A stretch of DNA of 64,000 bases from Berberis thunbergii (GCA_003290165.1 QNQO01006976.1:451972-515971); one strand, 5' to 3'; shown: positions 12,079 to 23,376, numbered from the stretch's first letter. Numbers and translations: made by a program. The notes: a model not told the origin generated them from the letters alone.

Positions 12079-13560
12079 GTTCTTTCTTTTCCTCAATCAA
12101 CCAAATTACAACTCTAGAAGAGACTAAATCGTGATTTAAATTCTTACCAAGCGTCTCTATTATTGTTTGATATTTTTTTCTATTATTGGTTTTACAGTTT
12201 ATATTGGTTGGTAATTAATGAATGGTTGGTAAATTAAAGATTTCTTTTACCTTTTATTCTACTATCGTCACATGGTATCTTGTACATGAGATTGATTTCT
12301 AGATGACAAATAAGTGTTACATAGGTCAATAAGTGTTAACATAGGTTCTTTCTAGATGACAAATGACAGTGTGACATTTTCCCCTTAGAGACACAATTAT
12401 CTTCACTACCTAGCTTCAGATATCTGTTTCTCATTTGGTTGAGATTATCTTTCTCTCATGAAAGCAGGGGAAAAGAACAAAGGAAAATCTAGACAAATGT
12501 GACAGAGAAAAATTGTTAGATTTTTGTGACTTGCTTGATGTTCCAGTTCAAAAGTCCACAGTTAAAAAGGTTGGGAAATGTTTTGCCTCTATTAGATAAA
12601 GAGGCAAACCAATACATATTGGTTTGCATCTTTATGTTGCTTCAGGGTAATGTCACATGGGAGCAATAGCTACTTGCTTGTTTTAGTCAATTGGCTTTAG
12701 TTGCCAGTGTATGAATCAGCGGGAAATGACAACATGGGGAGAAAATAGGAAAGGAAAAAATATCTCGATTCATCCTTTTCACGACAAATTTGAGACCCTT
12801 GATTAAGCGGTACTATTTGGACTTTGCCTTAGTTCTTTGAGTGCTTGATCCATTAGTGTCCTGTACTTTCCAATGTCATTATTGACCTCAAGTTCTTGCT
12901 GCATAGCCAAAATGATAAGCAAAGAACACTAGAGTAGATCGGCAATTTTATGTGGTTATTTTCAAAGTACTTGTGTCTCTGAATCATAGCATTGCCACAG
13001 CTTTCTTACTTTAGGATGGTTCTTCACAGATTTTTTCTTCTGGCCATGGACTTATTTCTAGACTAAAATGAACCACCCCCATGGATGCATGCTCAAAATT
13101 CTCCCCAATAACAGTTAGGTATCTACTAAATGCAATCAAACATCTCAGTGATATGATATAAGCACCCACTAGTACATGGTTTTTGCATCTATTCACGCAT
13201 TTAAATTGACCCAATGAGAACTTATTTTAATGAGGAAAAGTATGGTGTTATCTGTTATTATACATTGCAAGTTGAGGGACAATATATTTACAGCTCAGCA
13301 TTTCATCACAATTCTGGTTGGTTTTGCCTGCATACTAACAACATGATGTGTGGTAATTTGAAATGTGAATCTCCCTCTGTTTCATGTTCAACCTGCAGCT
13401 CCTTTACATTGTCGAGACCACTGGTCTTTTTCCCTACTCTTAACAGTTGTCAATCATTGATCTTGTACATAAAGCATATCAAATGTTAACAAACTTTTAC
13501 TACATTATTACCTGCTTACGTTCTAGTTTTAATTTTCTTTTGTTATTGTCAACTAACAGA
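12079..13560. other. No gene seen
   Basis: AT-rich sequence. The C-terminal exons that should follow the IQM fragment were looked for and not found. No repeat ends recognised. Confidence 0.45.
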
Positions 13561-14232
13561 AAACAAAGTTCAGCAGTTGAGAAAAAGCAAAAATCAGTTT
13601 TCCAAAGCTGACAAGAAAGTTGAAGATGAAGCGGAATCTGCTAATTTGAAATGTGAATCTGATGAGGATAGTGAAGAAGAGATAGTGCTGAAAGAAGGAC
13701 AGTGCTACAGGGATGAAAAGAAGGAGAAAGAGAAAGTGGGAGAAGAAGAGAAAGTAAAGGAGCACACAGAAAGTGAGAAAGTGTCCAATGAGAAAAAATA
13801 AAGGGTTCACAAGTGAAGTCTAGTGTCCAAAAGATCCGCTTTATAATGTCTAGCAATCCTGTAAAGGAAAACACTGGAGAAAAGCCCATCAAAGATCAAG
13901 GTATGCTTCTTTAACCTGTTAGTTTCAGGACTAATTGTGTTAACTTACCAATGAAACCAAATCACTGTATTCTGCTTTTAGTATTGGTATCCATATCTCT
14001 AATCAACATCACAATTAAAGGCTTTGCTTGTCTACATTCACTTGAATTTAATCTCATGGTTAGACCTCCTGTGCAGAATGATATGATGAGATACCTTAGA
14101 GAGGATGTTCATAGGAGGCTTTTAAGCACAGTTTTCAAGAAGCAAGTTGAGAAAGCGATGCTGCTGCTACGCAATTTCAAGTCTGCCAATGTTCTCCTCG
14201 ATGATGGACTGGCGAGGAAGCGACGTGGGTAG
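13561..14232 (+). pseudogene. Unrecognised acidic/coiled-coil exon fragments
   Basis: An acceptor-like site near 13559 opens a frame rich in Lys and Glu (SDEDSEEEIVLKEG..., then a KKEKEKVGEEEKVKE run). It shifts by one base at about 13797-13801 and continues to a donor near 13900. A second block at about 14063-14230 encodes QNDMMRYLREDVHRRLL, KKQVEKAMLLLRNFKSAN and VLLDDG. The composition and splice-like borders suggest exons of an unidentified nuclear or cytosolic protein, plus strand, in line with the neighbouring captures. I cannot name the family. The frameshift argues against function. Confidence 0.4.
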
Positions 14233-14234
14233 GA

Positions 14235-14460
14235 AGAAATTTTTTTCTGCTGCTGTTTCAAGGCGGGGGGCGGGACTGGCGTAACTTTGCTGTTTCTGCG
14301 CTTGTTGCTGTTGCTGTTGCTGATCGCTGAATGCTGATGGTTTGCTGTGCTGTTTGATGCGCCGGCGTTGATCCTGCTGATGCTGTTTGTTGCGCGGCGT
14401 GATGGCTGCGTGCGAACGCTTTGGTGCGTACTGCTGCTGCTGGGGACTATCTGGGAGCTC
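14235..14460. repeat. CTG/GCT-rich low-complexity tract
   Basis: A GC-richer stretch dominated by imperfect CTG and GCT triplets (for example TTGCTGTTGCTGTTGCTG), unlike the AT-rich surroundings. It lies between the unrecognised fragments and the glutamate-receptor-like fragment and could mark a junction between pieces of different origin. Confidence 0.5.
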
Positions 14461-14519
14461 TCTGCTTAATGCATATATAAAGAAAAACCTTCAATGCCCA
14501 ATAAAGAAAAACCTTGGAG

Positions 14520-15451
14520 CTGGTAATATGGCCAGGAGAATCTACAAAAGTGCCCAAAGGTGGGTCATTTCCTCCGGGAATGTATGGAAGTTGAGATTTT
14601 GGGTCCAGTGGTGCGATGGTTTTGACGAATTACTGAACGATGAACATCAAATCCTAATACAGATCAATTTATTTCACCGGGGTACTGTGTGGATTTGTTC
14701 AACACTGTAAATGAAAGAACTACCATATGAAGTTCCTTATGAGCTCATTCCCTATGATTTTACTTCCTTCAGATCTAATGACACTAGCTTTTCAGATTAT
14801 GTCTACATTCTTGATCAAGTTTATTATCAGGTCAGTTCAATCGACTTTCATGTAACTGTTCATATTTTTTCTGCAACTTATGTTTGTTTGACTTAGCTTA
14901 AGCAATATGTCACTTTTCCTAGTACAATAGCATATATCACACTCTGCAATTACATTTAGCTAGCTTGGCATGTGTGAGCTATAATCCTAACAAATTATCA
15001 GTAAAATCAGTTGAACAACTTATTCAGTTTTTCCCATAAATTATTTAGTTTAACCTCGAGGTAAGCCTAATTTAACCTTATCCAAAAGCTCTGCCAAGAA
15101 AACAACTCAAAAAAAGTTTGTTTGTTTGAACAGAATTTTGATGGCGTGGTGGGAGATACAACTATCACGACCAACCGATCCTTGTACGTTGATTTTACTA
15201 TACCTTATACTGAAACTGGGATTTCGATGGTTATGAGGATCAAAGACAATGAGAAAAAGATGCAATGGTTTTTTCTAAAGCCTCTATCAAGGGAGATGTG
15301 GTTGGCCACTGTGGCTGTTTTCGTATTCACAGGCTTGTGTTATATGGACCTGGAACACCATGTAAATACCAATTTCAGAGGCTCTCCTTCTAGACAGTGG
15401 GGCATGATCTTTTGGTTATCGTTCTCAACTATCGTCTTTGCGCACAGTTGA
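14520..15451 (+). pseudogene. Captured glutamate-receptor-like (GLR) channel fragment
   Basis: Plant GLRs are ligand-gated cation channels. Block 14520-14830 encodes the start of the ligand-binding domain: KLRFWVQWCDGFDEL, then SPGYCVDLFNTV, then MKELPYEVPYELIPYDF, then a YVYILDQVYYQ segment ending in a GT donor. Block 15134-15451 continues with NFDGVVGDTTITTNRS, LYVDFTIPYTETGISMV, the first membrane helix (about WLATVAVFVFTGLCYM), and the pore-region motif WGMIFWLSFSTIVFAHS. One extra base at about 14709 puts the GYCVDLF part out of frame with KELPYEV. The fragment stops right after the pore region, so the third and fourth helices and the second ligand-binding lobe are absent. It is a partial, non-functional plus-strand piece about 1.2 kb before the transportin fragment. 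Confidence 0.9.
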
Positions 15452-16704
15452 GTAATTCACTTTCTGCTCCTCTCAACTACCTTTTGTATTTTACTTCAAG
15501 GCATATACATGTGTGGCACCGTCTTATCACAATCTCATTACACCATGCTTTATCTTCTTTATATATCAATGAGAAATTCACATGAGCTCTCTTCTTATGG
15601 TATTTTGTTTCCTACAGGTAAAGCAAGGACTGGGAGGAAATGTGCGTATTATGACTATCTGGAGCAGCTCCACTGTCCCTACATGTGGAATCTTATCTAC
15701 GTGTTGTATCATGTGCTCATGTTCTTCAAGGATATGGTATGCATTCTTTTGAGAACTTATGGATATTAACTATAAGTATCATTGTCATCTATAGTACTCT
15801 CACTGGCCAGTCAAAACATTTTATTATGGGTTGGGTGTATTGTTAAGTCACTGTCTTATTTCACATTCTCGTATACATATAGGCTAGGCATTGCTTTAGT
15901 TTATGGTGATCATCATTACTGAGAGACTTGGTCGTTTTAATATTTTTTTCCTCACATTAAACCAAATGGTGAAGTTGATGTTTGGAATTTCTATAGCATT
16001 GACCTAGCTGTAACTTCTTTCATTACGGAATGATTTCTTGTGAGGGGGGATTTGTCGGGGTTCACTTGACAATCCACGAGGGTCCAATTATCTTATATAT
16101 TTTTTTTTTTCTGCAATCCAGATGTGATTATTAATCAATTAATTTCTCTCATTTGATATACTAGGACTACATGTTTCCTCAAAGACTATCCATACATCTT
16201 TCTTTTCACTTTAACGTGTTTTTGAGAGTTGCTCAAACATGTACATATTTCATTTCTGGCAATAAGATTGGAGCGTGTGTATGCCGGTTGATCTAGGCAG
16301 TCCGGTGTAACTTGATTTGTCGCATAAACGCGCGTGTGCTGCGTGTTCTACGGTTGAGAGACTGACTGTGAGTTTGATTTAAGTTGATTGCTTTAAGTTT
16401 TGTATTTTCATTGTTTTTAGTTTTTGCCTTGGCTTTCAAACAAAAAAAAAAAAGGACATGCCCTGGATTTTGATGTCCAACCAGGAAATGATTTTTTTTG
16501 CTGATTTAATTTTTATATGTTTCATGCTAGATATTATTGGTTGGATTAGATTTTATCTTCATCTGACAACAGGATGATGATCACTTGCGTAGTTATTTTC
16601 AAAATGGTTTCTAATTGCATGTTTTGTCGACAAGTTATTAGTTTTCAAAATGGTTTTCAAACTTTTTGTCGACAAGTTCTCAATTTTAAATTTATAAATG
16701 CCAG
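15452..16704. other. No gene assigned
   Basis: AT-rich sequence between the GLR and transportin fragments. A splice-like block at about 15619-15735 remains open in more than one frame but matches nothing I recognise. The tract CAAAAAAAAAAAA near 16440 is simple sequence. No repeat ends found. Confidence 0.4.
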
Positions 16705-17387
16705 GAAGCTGCTGAGGAGTTGGCTCCACGGTTGGAAGTCATTTTGCAGCATCTCTTGTGTGCTTTTGGGCAATATCAGGTTTGTTTATATAAGTGCTCT
16801 TTCATTTTACATTTTGGCTATTATGTCAAATATCTGACACTTGCTAATCCCTTTTTGTCTAAACTCTTTTAGAAACGAAACCTTCGGATTGTATATAAAT
16901 GATGCTAACGAAACCTTCAGGTATCATGTAATGTCTTTCATCTTGTTGACTGCCAGTATTGAACAAAAATAGTAAGTTAACTTGTTCTCTATGATGATGA
17001 ATTACAGCCAAGATATCTTGAGATTTTAATGCCTCCAGTGATTGCAAAGTGGCAGCAGCTTTCGAATGCCAACAGAGATCTTTTTCCCTTGCTCGAGTGT
17101 TTTACATCTATAGGACAGGTATTTTTTCCCTTGCCTGAGTCATTTAAAAAATTTCTATTTGATTAAACAGCTGTCAGGCTCATGTCGAACTAATACTTTT
17201 AACTTATAGTTCTACACGACTTATTTTTTTTTAAACTTTTGGAAGTCTCTTCTAGACCGAATGAAACAATAGAGTTTTTATACTCTTGTTCTATCTGTTT
17301 CAGGCATTAGGTTCTGGGTTTGCTCAGTTTGCAGAACCTGTGTTTCAGATGTGCATAAATATCATCCAGACTCAGCAATTGGCAAAG
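16705..17387 (+). pseudogene. TRN1: Captured transportin-1 (importin beta-2) fragment
   Basis: Transportin-1 is a HEAT-repeat nuclear import receptor of about 890 residues. Four exon blocks with clean GT/AG borders are visible. 16705-16779 encodes EAAEELAPRLEVILQHL...FGQYQ. 16872-16919 starts KRNLRIVY and then hits a stop. 17008-17118 encodes [18 protein letters not shown] with [13 protein letters not shown]. 17304-17387 encodes [17 protein letters not shown] with [11 protein letters not shown]. This is a colinear internal HEAT-repeat region. The second block has lost most of its normal exon and breaks the frame. The fragment lies 370 bp before the palindromic repeat region of a CACTA right end and shares the plus orientation of the other captures upstream. 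Confidence 0.9.
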
Positions 17388-17756
17388 GTTTCTACATACT
17401 TTTGTTGTGTATATCACTCCTTCAGCTTCTGCAGATTTGCATTGTGTTTTAGTTCTTATCCATTTATTGGCCTAACATGGAGGTGTTTTGAAAGGGACAT
17501 CACCCAGTTGTATTAGGAATAATTATGTATTTGATTAAGTGATCATGTTGGAGAGGTTTGGAGCAATCACGATGACAAATTGCTTGTAATATGTTGAATT
17601 ATTATTGATAATTAATTTGTTTAATGGACTAATTTATGATTCTTTTGTCTTATTTGTGTGGACTATGTGTAAGGACTGATTTTGCAGGTGACACAGCTGT
17701 GATTTTGCTGCAGCAGCAAAAAAAAATATAAATTTTTTTTTTCGATTATATTAATT

Positions 17757-18415
17757 TGCAACGGTTTCAAAGCGTTGCAACAAACCAGATTTTTTTTTTT
17801 TTATTTTGTTTTACCTACCCACGGTTTAAAACCATCGCTAGCACCTTTGCCACGGTTTAATTCACAATATTTAGCCACGGTTTATAACCGTTGCCACAGT
17901 TAGCCACGGCTATCAACCGTTGCTAAATTTTGACACGGTTTTAAAACCGTTGCAAATAAATACACTTAGCCACGGTTCAAAACCGTTGCCATGGTTAGCC
18001 ACGGCTATAAACCGTTGCTACGTTAGACACGGTTTAAAACCGTTGCTAATATATACACTTAGCCACGGTTCATAACCGTTGCCATGGTTAGCGACGGCTT
18101 TAAACCGTTGCTATCTAGTTAGCCACGGTTTATAACCGTTGTTAATAGTTACCCTTTGTAACGGCTTAGAACCGTTGCTAATGTTGCTACGGTTTAAAAC
18201 CGTTGCTCGTTTTATTGCAACGGTGTAGAACCGTTGCTAATGTCTGCAAATAACGCCCCCCACCCAACCATAAAACCGTTGCTACAATGTTTAGCAACGG
18301 TTTTTAGCCGTGACAAAAAATTTTGCGACGCCCCTGTAGTCCACGGCTCTTAGCCGTGGCAATGTCTTACGCCCACGGTATAAAACCGTGGCTAATGGGG
18401 GTTTTTGGTGTAGTG
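17757..18415 (+). mobile_element. Right end of an incomplete CACTA element (E6), E2-like
   Basis: About 650 bp of palindromic units of the ACGGTTTTAAAACCGT type, some twenty copies in both orientations, end with TTTTTGGTGTAGTG at 18415, the reverse complement of CACTACACCAAAAA. The terminal repeat and subterminal motif match element E2, so both belong to one CACTA family. The three bases after the end are ATG. I could not find a left CACTACACCAAAA terminus preceded by ATG upstream, so the left end is lost, diverged or outside the window. The plus-strand IQM, GLR and transportin fragments and possibly the Transposase_24 remnant may all be its cargo. Confidence 0.75.
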
Positions 18416-18418
18416 ATG

Positions 18419-18540
18419 ACATTGATCCATCAGAGGCTGCAACCATAAAGCCGAATCCTGGGGATGCAGATAACAGTGTGATGATTGCCATCATTGAGAC
18501 CATACACTCTCTTGAGGCTTTTAAGTTTCATTTCAAGTAA
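18419..18540 (+). other. Unrecognised exon-like fragment
   Basis: An open stretch directly after the E6 end encodes DIDPSEAATIKPNPGDADN followed by a helical-looking IAIIETIHSLEAFKFHF and a GTAAGT donor. I do not recognise it. It may be part of the sequence E6 jumped into. Confidence 0.3.
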
Positions 18541-18839
18541 GTATGCACCTTTTTTTGAAACTCTTGTGCCTACTAATACGACTCTCGTTCTTTCAATTGT
18601 CAGGGAATAAATATGAAATGGGCGGGTGACAAGAGAAGGGTGTAGTTGAATGAGTTAGAGGAATTCAGGCATGATGCCTATGGAATGCCAAGCGATGCAA
18701 GGAAAAACCAAAACATATTATCATAAGCGCCTCATCCGGAAAGGTTTTCATATGGGACAAAAGGTTCATGGCAAAGAAAAAAATATATAAAGTTAAGCCC
18801 TATATAGATATGGATTTTAACCTTGGAGATGAGGACTTC

Positions 18840-19249
18840 TATGATGCCCTTGTGTGGGCGGACCTGAGCCGGAAGGTGATGGAAAAGCTCAAGAGCCCAT
18901 GGATCCCAAGAGGGTTGGCAAGCTACAAAGGGAAAATCATAGTCCCACATCACCTGGGTGTGGGATGGTGATGTGCTATGTATGTACAAGGTTTGGTCTA
19001 CAAAATACTACACATTATAAAGTTGTGCAGGCCTTGGGTCCAAAGTGGACAATATAGTACTCTGTGGATCAGGTCGTGAAAGAATGGTATCAGAGCATGA
19101 CCTAGTCAGAAGTGTGCCAACGAGGACGTTGGGCTTCCAAGGGGGTGGACTGTGATACCCTTGTGTGGGAGGACTAGAGGGGGAGTGTGAGGGTGAGGGA
19201 AAAGCTCCAAAGTGGACAATAAAGTACTATGTGGATCGGGTCGTGACAA
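18840..19249 (+). mobile_element. TRIM-type miniature LTR retrotransposon
   Basis: The element has a left LTR at 18840-19081 starting TATGATGCCCTTGTGTGGG. A primer-binding site identical to the initiator-tRNA type (TGGTATCAGAGC, 19085-19096) follows, then a short internal part, a purine-rich tract (AAGGGGGTGGAC), and a right LTR at 19151-19249 from TGTGATACCC to GTCGTGACA. The five bases ACTTC flank it on both sides (18835-18839 and 19250-19254). It has no coding capacity and must move with proteins of an autonomous LTR element. The right LTR lacks about 140 bp present in the left one. The whole element is only about 410 bp. Confidence 0.85.
19085..19096 (+). promoter_or_regulatory. tRNA-iMet primer-binding site of the TRIM
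   Basis: TGGTATCAGAGC, three bases after the left LTR, is complementary to the 3' end of initiator methionine tRNA, which primes minus-strand synthesis in many plant LTR retrotransposons. Confidence 0.8.
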
Positions 19250-19254
19250 CTTCA

Positions 19255-20070
19255 CTCTCCACTCCATCTAGTACATGGCATGAGAGTCACACAATCTGGT
19301 TGAAGACTATAAACTTAGTACCACTTGGGAGATAACTCAAAGAGCATAGGAGAACTTTATGTTAAGGTGCTCACGAGTTATAGAAATTCAGCTAAGTCCC
19401 TCTCTTGCTTACTTTTTATTATTTTCGCATTCTGTTTTGCTAAGTTTTTAGATCATTTTTTTCTCTTCCCCTCTTCATTACAACATATTGTTTTAACATT
19501 GAAGACAATTTCTGATTTAGTTAGGGTGTGAAAAGGTTGTTTTCTTTGATTCAAAAAAATTATAAAAATTTTAACTTTAAATTTTTTTGCAGTGATGTCT
19601 TGGCATGGTTATGTAGAACTCAATGATGGATTAAGTTGTTTTTGAGATGTTGTTGGACTTTAGTTTTGATTCAAAATTCATTAGCGAGTTTGAAATGGTG
19701 AACACATGATCATATGTCTAGGAAATATGAATTTGTATTACTTATTTTGGTTAGTAAGTATACCACTTGATTCACTTTGAATTTAGCACATGCACACTAG
19801 CAAATAATATGGGGTATGAAAAGGTGAAACCAAATATGCATGATTATATCTTAGGATAATTGGTAGTGTTGTTGAATGAGTAACATTGGCATGATGATAA
19901 TGTATAAATAAACTAGTTTAGCTTTGTAATCCTTTTAACTCGAGTTAGTAAACCCGTAGAGGTACTTATACACCTAATCCCTAAAACCGTCCAGTTTGGG
20001 AGTCATTGGTCTACAGCTTGATAAATGAGTCAATTAAAAAACTTAAAGGAGCTAGACATTGCACATGTTG
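19255..20070. other. AT-rich retrotransposon-like non-coding sequence
   Basis: No gene. The stretch from about 19938 is related to 30738-30870 on the other side of E2, which suggests fragments of one older dispersed element. Confidence 0.4.
19938..20070 (+). repeat. Dispersed repeat, copy A
   Basis: This block shares scattered identical runs with 30738-30870 in the same orientation, such as TTAGTAAAC and GTTTGGGAGTCA, at roughly three-quarters identity by eye. It is probably part of an old LTR retrotransposon. Confidence 0.6.
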
Positions 20071-20393
20071 AAGTCAAGTTATAACAGTTGAGGTCAAGTT
20101 GTAACAACCTTGGGTGTGCGGGCTCTGAGGCTACCAGGCTACCATGTGTGGGTGGGCTCTGAGGCTGGTTGCTCCATCTGTGAGTGAGCACAGAGCCTAG
20201 TAGGCAACCAAGTGTTGGCGGGCTCAGAGACTAGTAGACTACATTGGTGTTATAGTTCTACATCGCTTAGGTAAGGGAATGAGATATGCTATATATGTGC
20301 GAGGTTGGATCCCCTTGGTATAATGTGGTTTAAAGTCATGCTGGATTTGGGCCAAATTAGACAATATTGTACCATGTGAATCATGATGTGACA
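20071..20393 (+). mobile_element. Partial TRIM: internal region plus 3' LTR
   Basis: An LTR of the same TRIM family runs from TGTTATAGTTCTACATCGC (20248) to GATGTGACA (20393). Upstream, 20071-20247 holds internal-type sequence with repeated GGGCTCTGAGGCT phrases. The left LTR and target duplication are not found, so the copy is truncated. Confidence 0.65.
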
Positions 20394-20614
20394 GAAAACT
20401 ACAAAACAACCAATAAGTAGTCTTAGATATATGAAAACAATTAAAAAAAATTTATTAATGAAACAAATATACTCAATCAGCAAAACCTGTAACAAAGGTT
20501 AGAAAGAAAAAAAATTGTGTTGCCAATCGAGAAAGAACAATTTTAGTCGCACTCTGAACACATTTATCCAGTTTGTCATATATGATATTCCACTCAGCAT
20601 CGACAATTGATCAC

Positions 20615-21136
20615 TGTCACGACCTAATTCATATGACACAATATTGTCTACTTTAAACCCATGACCCGCACTTCTTTAAAACACATTGTACCAAGAGGAT
20701 CCAACCTTGCACATATATATCACATCCCCTTCCCTTACCCAGGCCATGTAGAACTCTTGCACATATATAGCACATCCCCTTCCCTTACCCAGGCGATGTA
20801 GGACTATAACACCAAGGTAGTCTACCTGTCTCTAAGCTCCCCACACATGGTAGCCTGCCAACATGTGAGTCCCTCACACATGGAGTTTTCAGCCTCGGAG
20901 CTCGCCCACACAGGATGTTACAATCCACACCCTTAAGGCCCAATCTCTTCGTTGGCACACTTTCTTCTCGGTCGGGCTCGATACCATTCTGTCAAGACCC
21001 AATCCACATGGTACAATATTGTCCACTTTGGACCCACGACTCACACGGCTTTAAAATGTGTTTTACCAAGGGGATCCAACATCACACATAAATAACACAT
21101 CCCCTTCCCTCACTTAGGCGATGTGAGACTATAACA
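20615..21136 (-). mobile_element. TRIM copy in minus orientation
   Basis: Read on the minus strand, the 5' LTR spans 21136 to 20990, from TGTTATAGTCTCACATCGCC to GGGTCTTGACA. A primer-binding site follows at about 20989-20975 (ATGGTATCGAGC, one base shorter than the consensus TGGTATCAGAGC). The 3' LTR spans 20811 to 20615. The 3' LTR contains a tandem duplication of about 54 bp beginning around the CACATCCCCTTCCCTTACCC phrase. Internal-type sequence continues to about 21215, hinting at a further copy cut by the E2 insertion at 21226. Confidence 0.75.
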
Positions 21137-21225
21137 CTGAGGTAGCCTACCCACGAATGGAGCTGTCAGCCTCAGAGCCCACCCACACAAGGTTGCTACA
21201 CGAGTTGTGGCTAGAATTTAACTTC

Positions 21226-21545
21226 CACTACACCAAAAATGGCCATTTGCAACAGTTTTAAACCGTGGGGGTAACCCATTGGCACGACTTAGAACCGTGG
21301 GCTGTAGAGGCGTCCCGAAATCAACCGTAACGGCTATAAACCATGGCTAAAATTTTAGCAACGGTTTTATGTTCAGGATGGTAGATGATTTAGCCACGGC
21401 TTAAAACCGTGGCTAAAATTTTAGCAACGGTTTTAAGCCGTGGCAAGTACTAGCCACGGCCTAAAACTGTGGCCAGACTTGCCACGACTTAAGACCGTTG
21501 CTAAAAATTTAGCCACGGTTTTAAGCCGTAGCAATTTTTTTTTAT
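21226..21545. repeat. E2 left subterminal palindromes
   Basis: Copies of GCCACGGTTTTAAGCCGTGG-like units in both orientations, the same motif as in the E6 right end. They are presumed transposase-binding sites. Confidence 0.85.
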
Positions 21546-21772
21546 TTTTTTTTACTATCAAATGACTTTTTATTACATCTTATAGGTAAGTATAATTCAA
21601 CACGTACATCAATTCTTACATCAGGTAAGTAAAATTTAATACGACTTTTTATTAAATTTAAAAACAGCATTTACAACCTCTGATCAGCAAATTCCAGCAA
21701 TTCATTACAACAGCAACATTTACAATTCATTACAGCAGAAATTTAGATCATTCACAATTCATTAAAGAATGT

Positions 21773-21950
21773 GGTCATTTGGGAGAACAACAAAACTTGA
21801 TGCCCTGCTCTATAGAGTTTGGGAAGCAAGCGATCAATTAGCTCAAATTTTCCTGAGGCTCTCACGTACGATCTCCTCCTTGTTCCAGATATTATGTTCG
21901 GTAGTACAAAGGTATGGGTGGTTACAACACTTGCAAAACTACATTGACAG
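21773..21950 (-). pseudogene. Captured SNF2-family chromatin-remodelling ATPase exon
   Basis: The minus strand encodes CKCCNHPYL and then, one frame over, [20 protein letters not shown] followed by [10 protein letters not shown]. These are the conserved segments around the start of the second RecA-like lobe of SNF2 ATPases ([30 protein letters not shown]), closest by memory to the plant CHR12/BRM group. Full proteins exceed 1,000 residues; only about 60 are present here. An in-frame TAG lies just before the CKCCNHPYL segment, and a one-base shift separates the two parts. It is the last fragment in the shared minus-strand order of E2, next to the left subterminal repeats. Confidence 0.85.
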
Positions 21951-22402
21951 ATTCTGGAAAACCTTTGATTTCCCAGATCCTGTACATAAGTGCCACATAA
22001 GTAACGAGGACACATACCTTTTCCATTCGCATATAAATCAAGGAATACAAAAACATCAGAGGCTCAAATTTAATCAAGTCAAGGGAAAACAATCTAAAAA
22101 ATGAAGAAAGTGAAAAATAATAACCACATTATGTCCCAATGAACTCTCAGTTATAATCTGCAAAAGATGAAAACTCAAATACTGTGGTTTTTGTGGTGAT
22201 TGGAAATTAGTAATTTCCTTATGATCTCCAGCTTTTCATCTCTAGTTAACTCTATGGATCATCTAAAGTGAGTGGTTCAAATGAAAAATAAAAGCACTGA
22301 TATTTTAACCGTTAGTTAAAAAATTGAGGTAAGAATTAGATAGTAAAATTTGATCTAAAATGCATAAAATATGGCAAAAATAAAAAGGTGCCAAGGGAAT
22401 AC

Positions 22403-23376
22403 CTCTACAGGGTCGAATTTAGCCCCCAGGTTGCTGAGTGCCACATGTGCTTCAGCATAGTCATTGAAAAATGCATCTTGATCTACTGCATATTTCTCAG
22501 CATATACCTACAGTATAAGAACATGTCATACCCCCAAACAAGATTGTATATTACATCCCAGAGCTTAGCAATAAACCACACAAGTAACAAACTTATTATC
22601 TTTACCTTGAATGATGGATCTTCAAACAGGGCAGCATCAGTCGGTAAAACCAACAAATCTTCGTCCCTTTTCTCTTTGATATCCTGAATGTATCAGTTAT
22701 CCGCAGCATGTTAAGACTGATAAAGGGAGAGTATTATTTCATATAAAAGAAAGAAATACACCTACCCTGAAATAAGAGTTGTCAAATTTCAACCACTTGG
22801 CAGTCCATGACTGACCTCCGGGTGCTCCAGGACCATCTTTCTGTCATGTCATTAAAAACAAAATAAGTGGAACGTTATTTGCTGTGAACCATCTTACTAG
22901 TTACTACTTGGGTAGCAGAGATATCTTCAGACGAGTGAATTCTGAAAAATGAGCCAAAGCTTAAATTCTTTATTTCTTGAAAAATACAAGAGGCTAGCAA
23001 ATGAGAAGGGAAGTAGTAACTTAGTAAGAATTGTTCAATGACTACTAAACACGATCTTTGACCAAAAAATAAAAAAGACTACTAAACACGAACAATACAA
23101 TGATAATTGATGATTTTTAGCAACATACTGTGTATTTAGTTTCTGGCTTGCCCCAACCACTGCGTTCTGGTCTGGATCTCCCCAGCGTGTGCGCACCAGA
23201 TAATGCAACTATTTCCTATAAACAGCTGTAGGTTAAGTTGCTAGAAGCAAAATTAAAAATAATCATGAAAAACACAAAATTAAGTATGGAGCATGATGGC
23301 AAAGTAACCTTGTGACTTAAACCCATTCGGTAGAAGACATCACGTAAATGACTAGAAGGTGAAGGCGGGCCAGCAG
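22403..23376 (-). pseudogene. APX: Captured chloroplast ascorbate peroxidase, C-terminal exons
   Basis: Ascorbate peroxidase reduces hydrogen peroxide with ascorbate; the stromal and thylakoid forms act in the chloroplast. Minus-strand exons are 23309-23376 ([20 protein letters not shown]), 23128-23215 ([20 protein letters not shown] then WGKPETKYT), 22766-22840 ([12 protein letters not shown] then LKFDNSYFR), 22606-22683 ([20 protein letters not shown]) and 22403-22507 ([20 protein letters not shown] then [10 protein letters not shown]). The proximal heme-ligand histidine in [10 protein letters not shown] is kept, and the insertion typical of chloroplast forms is present. The N-terminal half with the distal active-site residues is missing. 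I saw no stop codons in these five exons, unlike the methionine synthase part of the same element. Confidence 0.92.

Noticed and set aside
13011..13214. 67-codon minus-strand frame
   Set aside because: No recognisable motif and no splice context; chance frame in AT-rich sequence.
17757..18415. Regular palindromic repeats resembling a CRISPR array
   Set aside because: Spacing is irregular, units vary, there is no plausible cas context in a plant nuclear sequence, and the block ends in a CACTA terminus.
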